Source: Gordionus sp. m RMFG-2023 (lineage: Eukaryota > Nematomorpha > Gordioida > Chordodea > Parachordodidae). Taken from it: DNA of 64,000 nt. Positions 24,691-35,258 of this stretch are shown one piece after another. The position numbers and the translations under genes are program-made. The stretch lies in the NCBI RefSeq assembly GCF_954871325.1, contig NC_088777.1, positions 15,043,366 through 15,107,365 of the forward strand, written 5' to 3'. Position 1 is the first letter of the stretch; every line of letters begins with the position of its first letter. The notes under the pieces are model-generated. The model was not told the origin of the DNA. It was given only the letters and a program-made list of their open reading frames with translations, and ran no database searches.

Positions 24691-25628
24691 CTGTTTTAAT
24701 TATTTTTATCTTGACGGATGGCCAGTATATCATTAAAATAACTTACTTAATTAATTTCTTCCGACGGCAAAATTCTCAGTTATCGGCACTTTGGAATTAT
24801 AAATGTTGAAATCTCATGGAAGACATTTTTTTAATCTTTACTTAAATGATTTAAATAAAAAAATTATTATCATGAAAAATAATAATTTTTTGGAAAAAAA
24901 CAGATGGAAGGGGGAATGGAAATATAGTTTTTATTTTTTAATAAGGATAAATATTTATAAATCAAAAAAACGGATGTGAAAGAAAGTTAATAATAGTAGA
25001 AATATTAAAAATATATTCTTATTTTTTAAACAATAATTATTTTAAAGAATTAATTGTTTATAATTATTTAAATTATATTCTAGTTAAATTTACAACAACA
25101 GGTCTTTTTAAAAGGATATCAAAAAAATCCTACTATTTATAGTAGGATGCCCTTGGTTGGTAAATTTACTAAAAATAAAATGTTAAAATATATTCATAAA
25201 CACAATAGAGTTTATCGTACGTAAGTCATAATCAGTTTTGTCAGTCAATATTTTGCGTTGATAATAATATTCCTGACTCCTCAGGACTACCTATATTATT
25301 ATTTTGGATAAAAATATTCCTGCCCCTTCTAAGCCCTATACATTAGCCTACAGTACAAAGTAGAGAGGGAACGCCTGATCTCCTAATGAATTAATCTTAT
25401 ATATAATTTTGGAAAAAAATAAATGGATTTTTGTGCCAGGAATATCAAATATGATATAATAAAATATATATTTATTAAATAATGTGAACAGGGTTTCCAG
25501 GTCAAAATTTTCAAATTGCGGATAAATAGTGCATTGTTAAAAATATTCCTGTGCCCTCCTAGACCCGCCCACTTTGAATAATAATTTAGATTACAATCAA
25601 GATATAATTAAATTCCCTTTTATTTGGT
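24691..25628. other. private A+T-rich DNA of the 20.5-kb element
   Basis: No gene. Contains, at 25255-25470 and 25535-25620, blocks (TTGTTAAAAATATTCCTG, CTAGACCCGCC, GAGAGGGAACGC, AAATGGATTTTTGTGCC) that recur beside the right end at 43650-44030 in the same orientation. This suggests a captured or duplicated piece of a right end. Confidence 0.45.
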
Positions 25629-25631
25629 TCC

Positions 25632-26140
25632 ATGTCAATTCAGCGAAACTTTTATCGCGAAACACTTTTTCGCGAATGTCGTTTATCGCGAATGGATTTT
25701 ATAGCGAAACTTTTATCACGAATCCATAATAGCGAATACTATTCCGCGAATGCAATATCGCGAAACAAATATCGCGAATTTTTTATAGCGAAACCTTTAT
25801 CGCGAAACCTTTATAGCGAATACATTACCGCGAATACAATATAGCGAAACAAATATCGCGAATTTTTTATAGCGAAACCTTTATCGCGAAACCTTTAATG
25901 CGAATACATTACCGCGAAACTTTTATCGCGAAAATTTTATAGCGAAACTTTTATCGCGAAACATTTTAAGCGAATACATTACCGCGAAACTTTTATCGCG
26001 AATCAATAATCGCGAAAATTTTATAACGAAGTTATTATCGCGAAACCCAAATCGCGAAGACAATGTAGCGACAATTATTTCGCGAAACATATATCGCGAA
26101 GATATTATAGAGAATTTAATATCGCGATAATTGCTAATAA
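25632..26140 (+). repeat. 14-bp GCGAA array, copy 2
   Basis: Starts at TCAATTCAGCGAAAC and continues for about 35 units of GCGAA plus nine bases, almost all exactly 14 bp apart. Spacers recur in a higher-order pattern (ACCTTTATC, TACATTACC, ATTTTTATA). Ends in GCGATAATTGCTAATAATT, with the same downstream flank as array 1. The open frames crossing it on either strand are by-products of the repeat. Confidence 0.88.
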
Positions 26141-26464
26141 TTACTAATTTATTTTGAATCATTTTTTTATAATTATATTATTTGAATAATATTTTTTTAA
26201 TTCACATAGTTTGTAATTTTCTTTTAACCTTAAAAAATTTATATAATGATTAATTAACTTAGATCTGGTTTATGAAATTTGTTATTGAAATACACTTTTT
26301 CGCTATCCTATCCTTTTTTTCGAAGTTCTTATTTTATAATAATCGCGCACAAGGAACTCAGCTTTATCAATATATTAATCATTGAGTTTATTAGTAAAAT
26401 CTTGATATTTACTGGCGAAATTGATATCTGGGTAGCATTCCTATTTAATGTCTGATGACCTAAT

Positions 26465-26686
26465 TAGTGTTGTTAAACGGCTCTTTTTGAGCCGATTTTT
26501 AAAAACAACTAACTCAATATTTCATCCTGAATAATATTAAGCAAGACTGAAGATTTTGTTTGTAGAAGGAACAAAGGTTTGAACATCTATTAAAAAATCT
26601 CTAGGCTTAGGCAATATTTTTCTGGCTAAAATATTGAGTTAGCCGTTTTTAAAAATTGGCTCAAAATGAGCCGTTTAACAACACTA
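26465..26686. mobile_element. TAGTG-family hAT MITE with 8-bp TSD
   Basis: TIR TAGTGTTGTTAAACGGCTC at both ends, followed inside by TTTTTGAGCCGATTTTTA. Perfect duplication GACCTAAT (26457-26464, 26687-26694). 222 bp, non-coding. Its tip is identical to that of the 20.5-kb element in which it sits. Confidence 0.88.
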
Positions 26687-26694
26687 GACCTAAT

Positions 26695-27949
26695 ATTTAT
26701 AAATTTATCAATCAATTTTGGCCAGGGTTAGCAGTCAGTCAATTAACCAGTCAAATGACTAGATTTTGACGGGTCAATTAAACGGGGGAATATTTGACCT
26801 GGTCATATAGTCAAATATTCTATAAGATCTGAATATAAAAATATGTTTGAAAAAGAAAAAACGATATAAATACATGTGATCACAATATTGCTATTTATTG
26901 AGTTCCTAATATTAAGGAGAGCATTTTACTCATAGTGAATTTAATGAAGTATGTAATATAATAAGAGAATTAGGCATACTACAGGTGGTGATCAAAATAT
27001 TTCAAGTTATATTTTACGATCTTTATAGATATCTTTTTATCTTTTCTGTTTATTTGGGAAGGGGGGGGGCGTGATTTAGTATAATATCTCGGCATGAATC
27101 TCAATTAATTTAAATATAAATGAGTTCGAGGTTCAAGTTACGGTGGAAAAAAAATTGCTTGAATTAACTTTGTTATATTATAGCTCTAAAATTCCTTAAG
27201 GTTCATAATTATATAAATATTTGCATTTTGTTAACTTTTTTAAATATACTATATTCTCATTTGATTTGATAACAATGTAATTGAGTTTAGGTGACTTCAT
27301 GTCATGAATAATAAAAATAAAATTAAAATACATCATTTTTTTTTGTTATATTTTTTTAAAACATATTTTTATTTACCCGCGAAGAGTGGCATTAAAAAAT
27401 CTCGCTGAATAATAATAAATCTAAATTTTTTTATGAAAACTAGATTTAAGAAATTTACGTAAGAAATGTATATGAGATGTCTTACCTTTTCACTTATTAC
27501 AAAGAACTTATAGGAATTTTGAGTTATTTTCTCTAAAACATCCACCAATAATTTTAAAATCATTCTTCGCTAGGCTTTATTTTAATTGTATGCGGTTTTA
27601 GATGAAATAATTAAAATGGTAATATAATTATAAACGATTTATTATTAATTATGGAGAATATGGTAAGAATAACTATTATCAGCTTGGATTTTACAGTTTA
27701 TAAAATCGTTTTTAAATAAGTGTTCTGAACAGTGGCGTAGACAACGGGGAAGAGCTAAACCTCCCTCACTGGGAAATATGATTAATGACAACTTTCTTGT
27801 AAATTGATAAAACTCCTTAAAACAACATAAAAAAATCTTACTAATCTAGGAATAAACAATACCATCATTTTATTTTATAATCCATTTTCACAATTTTTTT
27901 TACAAATTATAATTATAAAACGGAACGCTTCTCAGAGAGGTTAAGCGCA
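26695..27949. other. A+T-rich DNA with one half of a segmental repeat
   Basis: 27120-27360 is a diverged copy of 31228-31495 (shared ATACTATATTCTCATTTGAT, GTGACTTCATGTCATG, ATACATCATTTTTTT). A single hAT-type end CAGTGGCGTAG lies at 27730 without a partner. A G-run is at 27061-27069. No gene. Confidence 0.5.
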
Positions 27950-27957
27950 CTTAATAT

Positions 27958-30099
27958 CAGGGATGTGAACCCTTCAACAAAAAAAAAGGGTCCGGGTCTG
28001 GGTTCGGGTCCTGTAATAAATTTTTAAAGGACCCGGGTCCAGGGTTCGTGTCCAGGGAACATAAAAATAATGACTCAAAATAAGACTTTTTTTTCATTCA
28101 TTTTTATTATACTTCAATATATATACACATTCATAATTCAAAATGAAATAATTTAAATTTTAAATATTTTATTCAATCGAACGATCATAATATCTTCTAA
28201 AATATCATCCTTGAGATTTCCACGTAAATTAGACAATATGTATTTCAAAGAAGAAAATCCACGTTCTACGCTGACCTAAAATAGATAGTTATCTTTATAA
28301 TATATAAATTATTGTACCTGTGTCGCCGGCACAGCCATGACGAATCTAGACAAGGTATACAATTCAGGATATATTAAAGAATTTTCCTCCCAGAATGTTA
28401 AAATATTTTTATCCCTATTAATTCTCTTAACTTCTGAGAATTTTTCAATTAAAGATACAATCGATATTTTTTTCACCTTTCTATCTGATCTTGATGATAA
28501 TTTTATTTTTTTTTCTCTATCTAATAATAAAATTTCGAGATCGTCAATATTACTATCATCATTACTATCGCTACAACCATTAGATGTTGAAGCCTCCAAT
28601 ATATTGTTAATAATAGAGTTATGGTTATGCCATAAATCGTCGAGATGGTCTATTGCCATTTGCTTTTGCTCAATACTTAAATCAAGGATCTAAATATATT
28701 GAGGCATACACAACACTATTTTTCAAATATTGTTGCTCTCGTATTTTCATGTTTTCTAATATTTCGTATGAAAAGGAACATGTAAATTTTTCTAATTCTA
28801 ATCGACATCTCACCCATATGCCATAAAAATCGGATAAACACAACTGTTCTGACTGCAATCGTAATGTAGTAATTTTCAAAGAAACCAACACCCTAGTAAG
28901 GTCTTTGATTTGATTCCAATCATCCTCTGACAAAATGATTTCACATGATCCTATAATAAAATCATCACAGAAATCTTTTAAACTTATTAATCGCTCTAGC
29001 ATCATACAGATAGAAGACCAACGGGTTGTGCAATCTAATATTGCCATTTGCCTTTTCATGGATTTTAATATTCGTACAATTGTAGGAGTTCTTAAATATT
29101 TAGCAACATCCCTTGCTTTGTCAATTATAGTTTTAAAGATATTATTTTTGAGGGAATCATTAATAGCTAATTGTAGTGTGTGGGCTGCACATCTGATACA
29201 GTATATCTTCGTGGAAAAATCTTTTATTATCTCCGGTATGTCAAATTCACTAAAATTATTATCATCATTATTTATATCTATATCATCCATTTCGTCCAAT
29301 GAACATTCATTTAATAATTTAATAGATTTGACTAGATTAGCACCATTATCCGTAGTAATGGTATAAACGTTTCTTATGAAATTTATTTAAAGTTTCTATT
29401 ATCATTCTTTTTATATTTTCAGAAGTTGAACTTTCTTTAATCTCCTTCATTGCTAAATTTCTTAAGATTATATTATTTCCTTTAATATATTGTATATTTA
29501 TTCCTAAAATATTTCTCCCTAATCTTTGGGTGGAATCTATTTTTAATGAAATTAATTTGTTTTTTGTTTCTTTTATAATTTTTGCTTGTATTTTTTTCGA
29601 TTCATCAACCACTAAGTCCTTAATTTTAAAACGTTTAATTGATGTTCCAATTGCCTTACTAATAGGATCAATAATTTTTTTTAAACCAGAATCCTCAATA
29701 ATATTGAAAGGTCTTCCATTTATTGTAACAAGCTCAACTAAAGCATTCATCAAATTCTCCTCAGACATTTGAATATGAATGCTTTTTTTTAGGCAAAAAG
29801 CATATTATTAAATTTACATAATAAAATATTATTACTTACACTAGAAAATAATTTATGGTATCAATCTCTAAATAAAATGAAATGAAGTCCAGGAAGAAAA
29901 TCAAAAGAAAAGCGCGAATATAAAATAAATGATTCCACGAAAAAAATTAATAAAATTATAAAAATTTTATATTATTTTTTAAAAATAATATTTTTAAATT
30001 ATTTTAAAAAAAAATTTATTTGTTAAAATTTTTACCCTGAAGCCTTGAACCCTCCACTTTTTAAAAGGGTTCGGGTCCGGGTCCGGGTTCACATCCCTA
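27958..30099 (-). mobile_element. hAT transposon with near-complete transposase
   Basis: Left end CAGGGATGTGAACCC, right end TAGGGATGTGAACCC on the other strand. Perfect 8-bp duplication CTTAATAT (27950-27957, 30100-30107). Just inside each end are G+C-rich subterminal repeats of GGGTCC/GGGTTC. The - strand codes for a hAT transposase whose C-terminus lies near the left end. The perfect TSD suggests a fairly recent insertion, though the coding region carries at least two frame breaks. Confidence 0.92.
28153..29768 (-). pseudogene. hAT transposase, with a 42-bp intron and frame breaks
   Basis: The - strand frame 29768-29346 opens MSEENLMNALVELVT. After a frame change near 29375 it continues with TTDNGANLVKSIKLLNECS, the hAT catalytic block, then AAHTLQLAIND, LDCTTRWSSICMMLERL and VYASIYLDP. 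A second frame change at about 28685 leads to 28659-28319 (DHLDDLWHN ... LSRFVMAVPATQ). A 42-bp GT-AG intron (28317-28276) then joins in phase to VSVERGFSSLKYIL and SNLRGNL, the dimerisation domain, with a stop at 28153. An N-terminal BED zinc finger is not seen. Non-functional as it stands. Confidence 0.85.
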
Positions 30100-30107
30100 C
30101 TTAATAT

Positions 30108-30966
30108 TACGTTATTAAACAATAGCTCAACCTATTCACTTGATGAAAATAATTAGCTATCCTAATTGTTTTAAATTTTACCATAACCAATCCTTCTCAT
30201 TTTGATATAACATTTTCCAAAGTTGCCGCAAGTTATGTCATCTGTTTCCAAGCTTAATTTTCTTTTGGCTAAAATATCGAGTATCTTTAAATCCTCATAT
30301 TTTGAAATAGGAAAAAAGTTGATTTTATAAATAAATATAGTAATATTTTTTTAAGATATTTCATTTAATTTTATTTATTATAATTTCTTTCTTTAGATTC
30401 TTTGTTTAATCTTATAATGTTTCAAATTTTTGAAATTCTAATACTTTTTGGTTCATACTTAAAGGTTTGCTATTGTCTATTTCGCTTATTAAAACTAGTT
30501 TTTGTTTATTGACTGGAAAAACTGATTGATGTAATACTAAGTAATAATCTGGCATTTCATATAGTAGAGCTTACCCAAAAATATTTGTTTGTTTTCGCAT
30601 GTTGTTAATCTTGGCAATTTTATCTTATTTTGTTAGTAAAAACTATCTACCAAATGAATTGAAGAATCAATGTAATAATTATTGATTTAAGTTCCAGATT
30701 TATTGCTTCCAGAAATTTGGTTGATTTTACGCTTTAATGGGTGATATAGATTTTATTTTTCTTATAGCACGGTTGCCTTTTTGTGTGTGAAAAAAATGAC
30801 TGAAGAATTAATAAATATTAGCGCAAACCAGCTATTTTCCATTCTATCAATAATGCCTGAATTAGGCAATTTTTCTTATTTTGCTAATAAACTTTTTCTT
30901 TATACTGTCTAAACGAATTAAATTATAATTAATAAGGAACATCGATAAAATTTTCGGAATAAATAT
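30108..30966 (+). repeat. segmental duplication, copy 1 (uninterrupted)
   Basis: Closely similar to the sequence split over 31505-31575, 34977-35258 and 37975-38490. Non-coding. It retains single, unduplicated target sequences AAATTTTA (30173-30180) and TTCATACT (30452-30459) where copy 2 carries a Merlin and a hAT insertion, so it serves as an in-window empty site for both. Confidence 0.88.
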
Positions 30967-31227
30967 AAAATATGACGTAAAGGGATCTATTAAAATAAGA
31001 TAATACTTGCTAAACCATTTCCTATTTTAACTTAAGAAAAGGACTGCGAAGAATATAATCAGGGGCTTGTATACATATCTATAAATGATATCAACCCTCT
31101 CAAAACTTTTAACCTCCTGCCAAATATAAATAATTTTAAAAAAAAATACCTTTCATCACTTTCCAATTTTTCAAATAATGATAATTATTTCATAACTAAC
31201 TACCCCCCTCTATTCAATGATGCTCCT

Positions 31228-31575
31228 ATAACGAGTTCGCAGTTCAAGTTACGATATTGACCTTGCTATAAAAATTTGGAAAAAAATTGGTTGTATTAAT
31301 TTTGTTATATAGCTTTAAAATTCCTTAAGGTTATTAATTATTTAAATATTGGAATTTGGTTAACTTTTTTTAACATACTATATTCTCATTTGATTTAGTA
31401 ACAATATAAATGAGCTTGGGTGGCTTCATGTCATGTCATGAATAATAAAATTAAAATACATCATTTTTTTGGTTATATTTTTTTAAAAATTGTTTTCTAA
31501 ATTTTTTTTATTAATAGCTCAACCTATTCGCGTCTTGATGAAAATAATTAGCTATCCTAATTGTTTTAAATTTTA
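31228..31575 (+). repeat. segmental duplication, copy 2, first part
   Basis: 31228-31495 matches 27120-27360, and 31505-31575 matches 30116-30180 (shared AATAGCTCAACCTATTC, AATTAGCTATCCTAATTG). Interrupted at 31576 by the outer Merlin element. Confidence 0.8.
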
Positions 31576-31957
31576 GGTTATTGCTTAAGTCGGAGGGGTA
31601 TATTATTTTTTTTTTATTTTTTTTATGTTTTTTTAAATGTTATTTTAAATTAATATAGTATTATTATGTAAATATATTTTTCTGTAAATCAAAAGTTGTA
31701 ATATATTTTCGGTTAGGGTACCTTTTCAGGGGCAATTTTTGTTATTTTTTTATGTTATATTTTGTTATTTTTTTATGCGATTTTTTTTTATGTAATTGTT
31801 TTATGAAAGCCATTGTTTTTATGTTATTTTTTTATGATTGGTTCATTTTCTTATTGGTTAATTTTTTATTTAAGATATTTTTAAATTAATATATCTTTTT
31901 TTATTTAAGATATTTTAAAATAATTTTTTCTAAAATTTAAAATTCGTACAATTATTT

Positions 31958-32290
31958 AAAGGAAGTGATGGGGGCAAATAAGGGGGAAGGCTAGGGGTAA
32001 GGGGTAAAATTATTAGATTATGTACAATGCGAGTAAGTTTGGGGTTAAATTTTTGATAGATGAAACTTCGCTATTTAAAATTTATTTGGTTGATTCTTTC
32101 TATACAAATTTATTATGATTTCTTCTAAACAAACTTAATACGATTCCTTCTATACAAACTTAATATGATTCCCTCTATACAAACTTAATATGATTCCTTC
32201 TATACAAACTTAATATGATTCCTTCTATATAAACTTAATATGATTTAAAGGAAGTGATGGGGGCAAATAAGGGGGAAGGCTAGGGGTAAG
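31958..32290 (+). repeat. subterminal repeats of inner Merlin, left side
   Basis: About six tandem units of a 25-bp sequence (GATTCCTTCTATACAAACTT plus AATAT) at 32092-32245, bracketed by two copies of AAAGGAAGTGATGGGGGCAA. Mirrored in inverted orientation at about 33590-33900. Candidate transposase-binding region. Confidence 0.75.
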
Positions 32291-32404
32291 ATTTTTGGTA
32301 GACGAAACTTTCCATTTTTAATTTTTTTTTGGTATAAATCTTTTTTTGGTTCCCTTTTTTTTAGTTCCAATATATATTATATAATTCCTTCCATTTTTTT
32401 TAAA

Positions 32405-33476
32405 ATGAATATTTTTGAAGTTGGTGTTTATACACAAAATGTTGAGAAAGCTTATGATTTTTGTCTAAATAATCAATTTATACCGCCTGGAATACAACAT
32501 ACCTGTTGCAATTCCGTAATGCGGGTTGAAAAAAACAATAAGAGTTTACGATATCGATGCAGTAGGTGTCGTAGATCGTATTCAATATGGAAAGGTAATA
32601 TTAATATATATATATATCATAAATGACGAATTTTTAGATTCCATTTTTGAAGGAATTCATGATGTTGGGAGATTTTTAAGACTAGTGTACTTGTACATAA
32701 GTACCAATTCTTTAAAAAATATTAAACAAATTTTAGGCCGTTATAAAATTTTAACTGCTTCGAAAGAGTTAGATTATGATAAGAAGGCAATTTCAAGATG
32801 GTAATCTAAAGTATAATATGGTTTTTTACTTCACTTATATAGGTTTAAAAAATTTCGAAAGGTATGTGGATTCCATATAGCCTCGAATCATTCAAAGATC
32901 GGGGGGCCTGGCCACGTTATTGAAATTGATGAAACTCATGTATGGAAGCGTAAATATAACCGTGGTCGGCATTTGACTTCCGAGGCTATATGGATTATTG
33001 GTGGTATATGTCGGGAAACAAATGAGATATTTTTAAGTGCCACCACAACAAGAGATCAAGATACCACCTATCGTGTGGTTAAAGATAATGTTATGCAAGA
33101 TTCCACGATAATGACTGACTCGTGGTTAGGGTATGTGAATTTATTTTTTCAATAAAGCAAAAGTGGTGATAAATGTAAATATATTTATCTTAGATATAAT
33201 CGGCTAGAAACTTCAAACTATTTCCACTATCGGATCAACCATTCGCAAAATTTTGTTGATCCAAATGACAGATCGATCCACACTCAAAAAGTCGAGAGGC
33301 TGTGGCGGGATCTAAAGGCAAATTATAAAAGACATGGGGATCGGGATAATATTCATGAATATCTTCTTGAATATAGATATTTTCGAAAATATAGATTTTT
33401 AAATCGTTTTGATGTTTTTATACATTTTATTAATGATTGTATAAATTTTAATAGTATATTTCAATTTAATGAATAA
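32405..33476 (+). CDS. Merlin (IS1595/ISXO2-type) transposase, four exons
   Basis: Exons 32405-32594, 32638-32800, 32843-33130 and 33194-33476, joined by three GT-AG introns of 43, 42 and 63 bp. Phases agree and 924 nt give 307 aa with no internal stop. The N-terminal zinc ribbon has HTCC followed by YRCSRCRRSYS. The catalytic triad is visible as VIEIDETHVW (Asp147), TIMTDSWLGY (Asp210) and QKVERLWRDLK (Glu248), with 37 residues between the second Asp and Glu, as in Merlin/IS1595 transposases. It cuts and rejoins the element's ends in the nucleus. The start is the first ATG in frame ahead of the zinc ribbon. The bacterial relatives are insertion sequences, but introns and long TIRs make this a eukaryotic Merlin. 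Of all elements in the window this is the only one whose coding region looks whole. Confidence 0.85.
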
Positions 33477-33589
33477 ATTATTTCGATTTTTATGCTTAAA
33501 TTTTATTTATTTTTGGAATCTTCCTTTAATTATAATGTTATCACTAAAAAAAATTAAATTCTTTATACAAATTTTAGAAAAAATTATTC

Positions 33590-33900
33590 ATATTAAGTTT
33601 GTATAGAAGGAATCATATTAAGTTTGTATAGAAGGAATCATATTAAGTTTGTATAGAAGGAATCATATTAAGGTGTATAGAGGGAATCATATTAAGTTTG
33701 TATAGAAGGAATCGTATTAAGTTTGTTTAGAAGAAATCATATTAAGTTTGTATAGAAAGAATCAACCAAATAAATTTTAAATAGCGAAGTTTCATCTATC
33801 AAAAATTTAACCACAAACCTACCCGCATTGTACATAATCTAATAATTTTACCCCTTACCCCTAGCCTTCCCCCTTATTTGCCCCCATCACTTCCTTTAAA
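33590..33900 (-). repeat. subterminal repeats of inner Merlin, right side
   Basis: Inverted counterpart of the left array: repeated AAGTTTGTATAGAAGGAATC units, then TTGCCCCCATCACTTCCTTT. Confidence 0.75.
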
Positions 33901-34164
33901 TAATTGTACGAATTTTAAATTTTAGAAAAAATTATTTAAAAATATCTTAAATAAAAAAAGATATATTAATTTAAAAATATCTTAAATAAAAAATTAACCA
34001 ATAAGAAAATGAACCAATCATAAAAAAATAACATAAAAACAATAGTTTTCATAAAAAAATTACATAAAAAAAATCGCATAAAAAAATAACAAAAAATCGC
34101 ATAAAAAAATAACATTAAAAAATAACAAAAATAATTGCCCCTGAAAAGGTACCCTAACCTTTAA

Positions 34165-34452
34165 ATCTATTTATCTTAGATATAATCGGTTGGATCAAAC
34201 AATTATTTCCATTATAGGGTCAATCATTCCCGAAACTTCGTTGACCCAAATGATAGATCCATTCCCACGAAAAAGTCGAAAGACGATCTTAAGGAAAACT
34301 ATAAAAGACATGGGGATCGAGACAATATTCATGAATATTTACTTGAATATAGATATTTTAGAAAACATAAATTATTAAATCGCTTTGATCTTTTTATTCT
34401 ATTTATAAATGACTGTATACATTTTAATACAATTTTTCAATTTAATGAATAA
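34165..34452 (+). pseudogene. second, decayed Merlin transposase last exon
   Basis: Closely parallels the last exon of the inner Merlin (33194-33476), including DIHEYLLEYRYFRKYRFLNRF-type sequence, but frames are broken. It belongs to the outer Merlin. The same splice-acceptor context (TTTATCTTAG) precedes both. Confidence 0.75.
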
Positions 34453-34976
34453 AATTGACTCGTTTATTACTATATTTCGATATTTTTATTTTGTATAAAT
34501 TTCAATAATATATTTCAATTTATTTCGAATTAACCCTTCCCAACAAAGGTTAAAAAAATCACTTAGAATTTAAAGATGGGGTCTATTTTACCCCTAATAA
34601 ATACAAAATTTAAGATTTTATGCTAATTTTCCTAAAATTGCTTAGATTATCAGACTATATTTCAATTTAATGAATAAAATTGACTCATCACAATTCTTTT
34701 ACCCTCCTCCCCTCCCTAGGAATTAAGAAATATTTTTTAAAAAGAAAAAAATATTTTAAAATATCTTAAAAGAAAAAATACATATTAATTTAAAAATTTA
34801 TCACCAAATAATAAATATATGCTACATTATTTTAAAAATTTATCACAAAACCAAATAATACTATATTAATTTAAAATAACATTTAAAAAAAACATAAAAA
34901 AAATAACAAAAAAAATAACATAAAAAAAATAACAAAAAAAATAAAATAAAAATACCCCTCGACTTAAGCAATAACC

Positions 34977-35258
34977 AAATTTTACCATAACCAATCCATC
35001 TCATTTTGATATAACATTTTCCAAAGTTGCCGCAAGTTATGTCATCTGTCGGAAAAGTTTCCAAGCTTAATTTTCTTTTGTATAAAATATCGAGTTAGCC
35101 TTTTATCTTTATCCTCATATTTTGAAATAAGGAAAAAAGTTGATTTTATAAATAATGATAATTTCATTTAATTTTTTTATTATAATTGCTTTCTTTAGAT
35201 TCTTTGTTCAATCTAAATTTGATAATTTTTGAAATTCTAAAAACTTTTGGTTCATACT
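34977..35258 (+). repeat. segmental duplication, copy 2, middle part
   Basis: Matches 30173-30459 of copy 1 (TTTTCCAAAGTTGCCGCAAG, TTGATTTTATAAATAA). Bounded by the outer Merlin and the next hAT insertion. Confidence 0.85.

Larger units (their letters stand above)
31711..34159 (+). mobile_element. inner Merlin transposon, apparently intact
   Basis: Long TIRs starting GGTTAGGGTACCTTTTC at both ends and extending several hundred bases. No TSD is visible: the flanks are the remains of the outer Merlin, and its central part is missing, so insertion was accompanied by a deletion or followed by recombination between the two related elements. It encodes a 307-aa transposase with all frames open. 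Confidence 0.85.
31576..34976 (+). mobile_element. outer Merlin transposon, interrupted
   Basis: Left end GGTTATTGCTTAAGTCGG, right end GGTTATTGCTTAAGTCGA on the other strand. Perfect 8-bp duplication AAATTTTA (31568-31575, 34977-34984), as expected for Merlin. The matching empty site is at 30173-30180. Only the left 135 bp and the right 817 bp remain; the latter includes a second, decayed copy of the last transposase exon (about 34165-34452). The middle is replaced by the inner Merlin. Confidence 0.85.

Noticed and set aside
25632-26162. Open reading frames of 70-79 codons on both strands
   Set aside because: They are produced by the 14-bp GCGAA array lacking stops in some phases; a 14-bp period shifts the frame each unit, and composition is purely repeat-driven.
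27730-27740. CAGTGGCGTAG as the start of another hAT element
   Set aside because: No matching opposite end or TSD found before the next element; kept only as a note.
28337-29772. Plus-strand frames of 80-143 codons over the hAT element
   Set aside because: They are antisense shadows of the hAT transposase, which matches the family on the minus strand.
32405-33476. Bacterial contamination suggested by the IS1595-like transposase
   Set aside because: It has three spliceosomal-type introns, long TIRs and 25-bp subterminal repeats, all typical of eukaryotic Merlin elements.
34535-34560. TTAACCCTTCC as a second piggyBac end
   Set aside because: Only a few bases match the piggyBac terminus at 21426 and no partner end was found.
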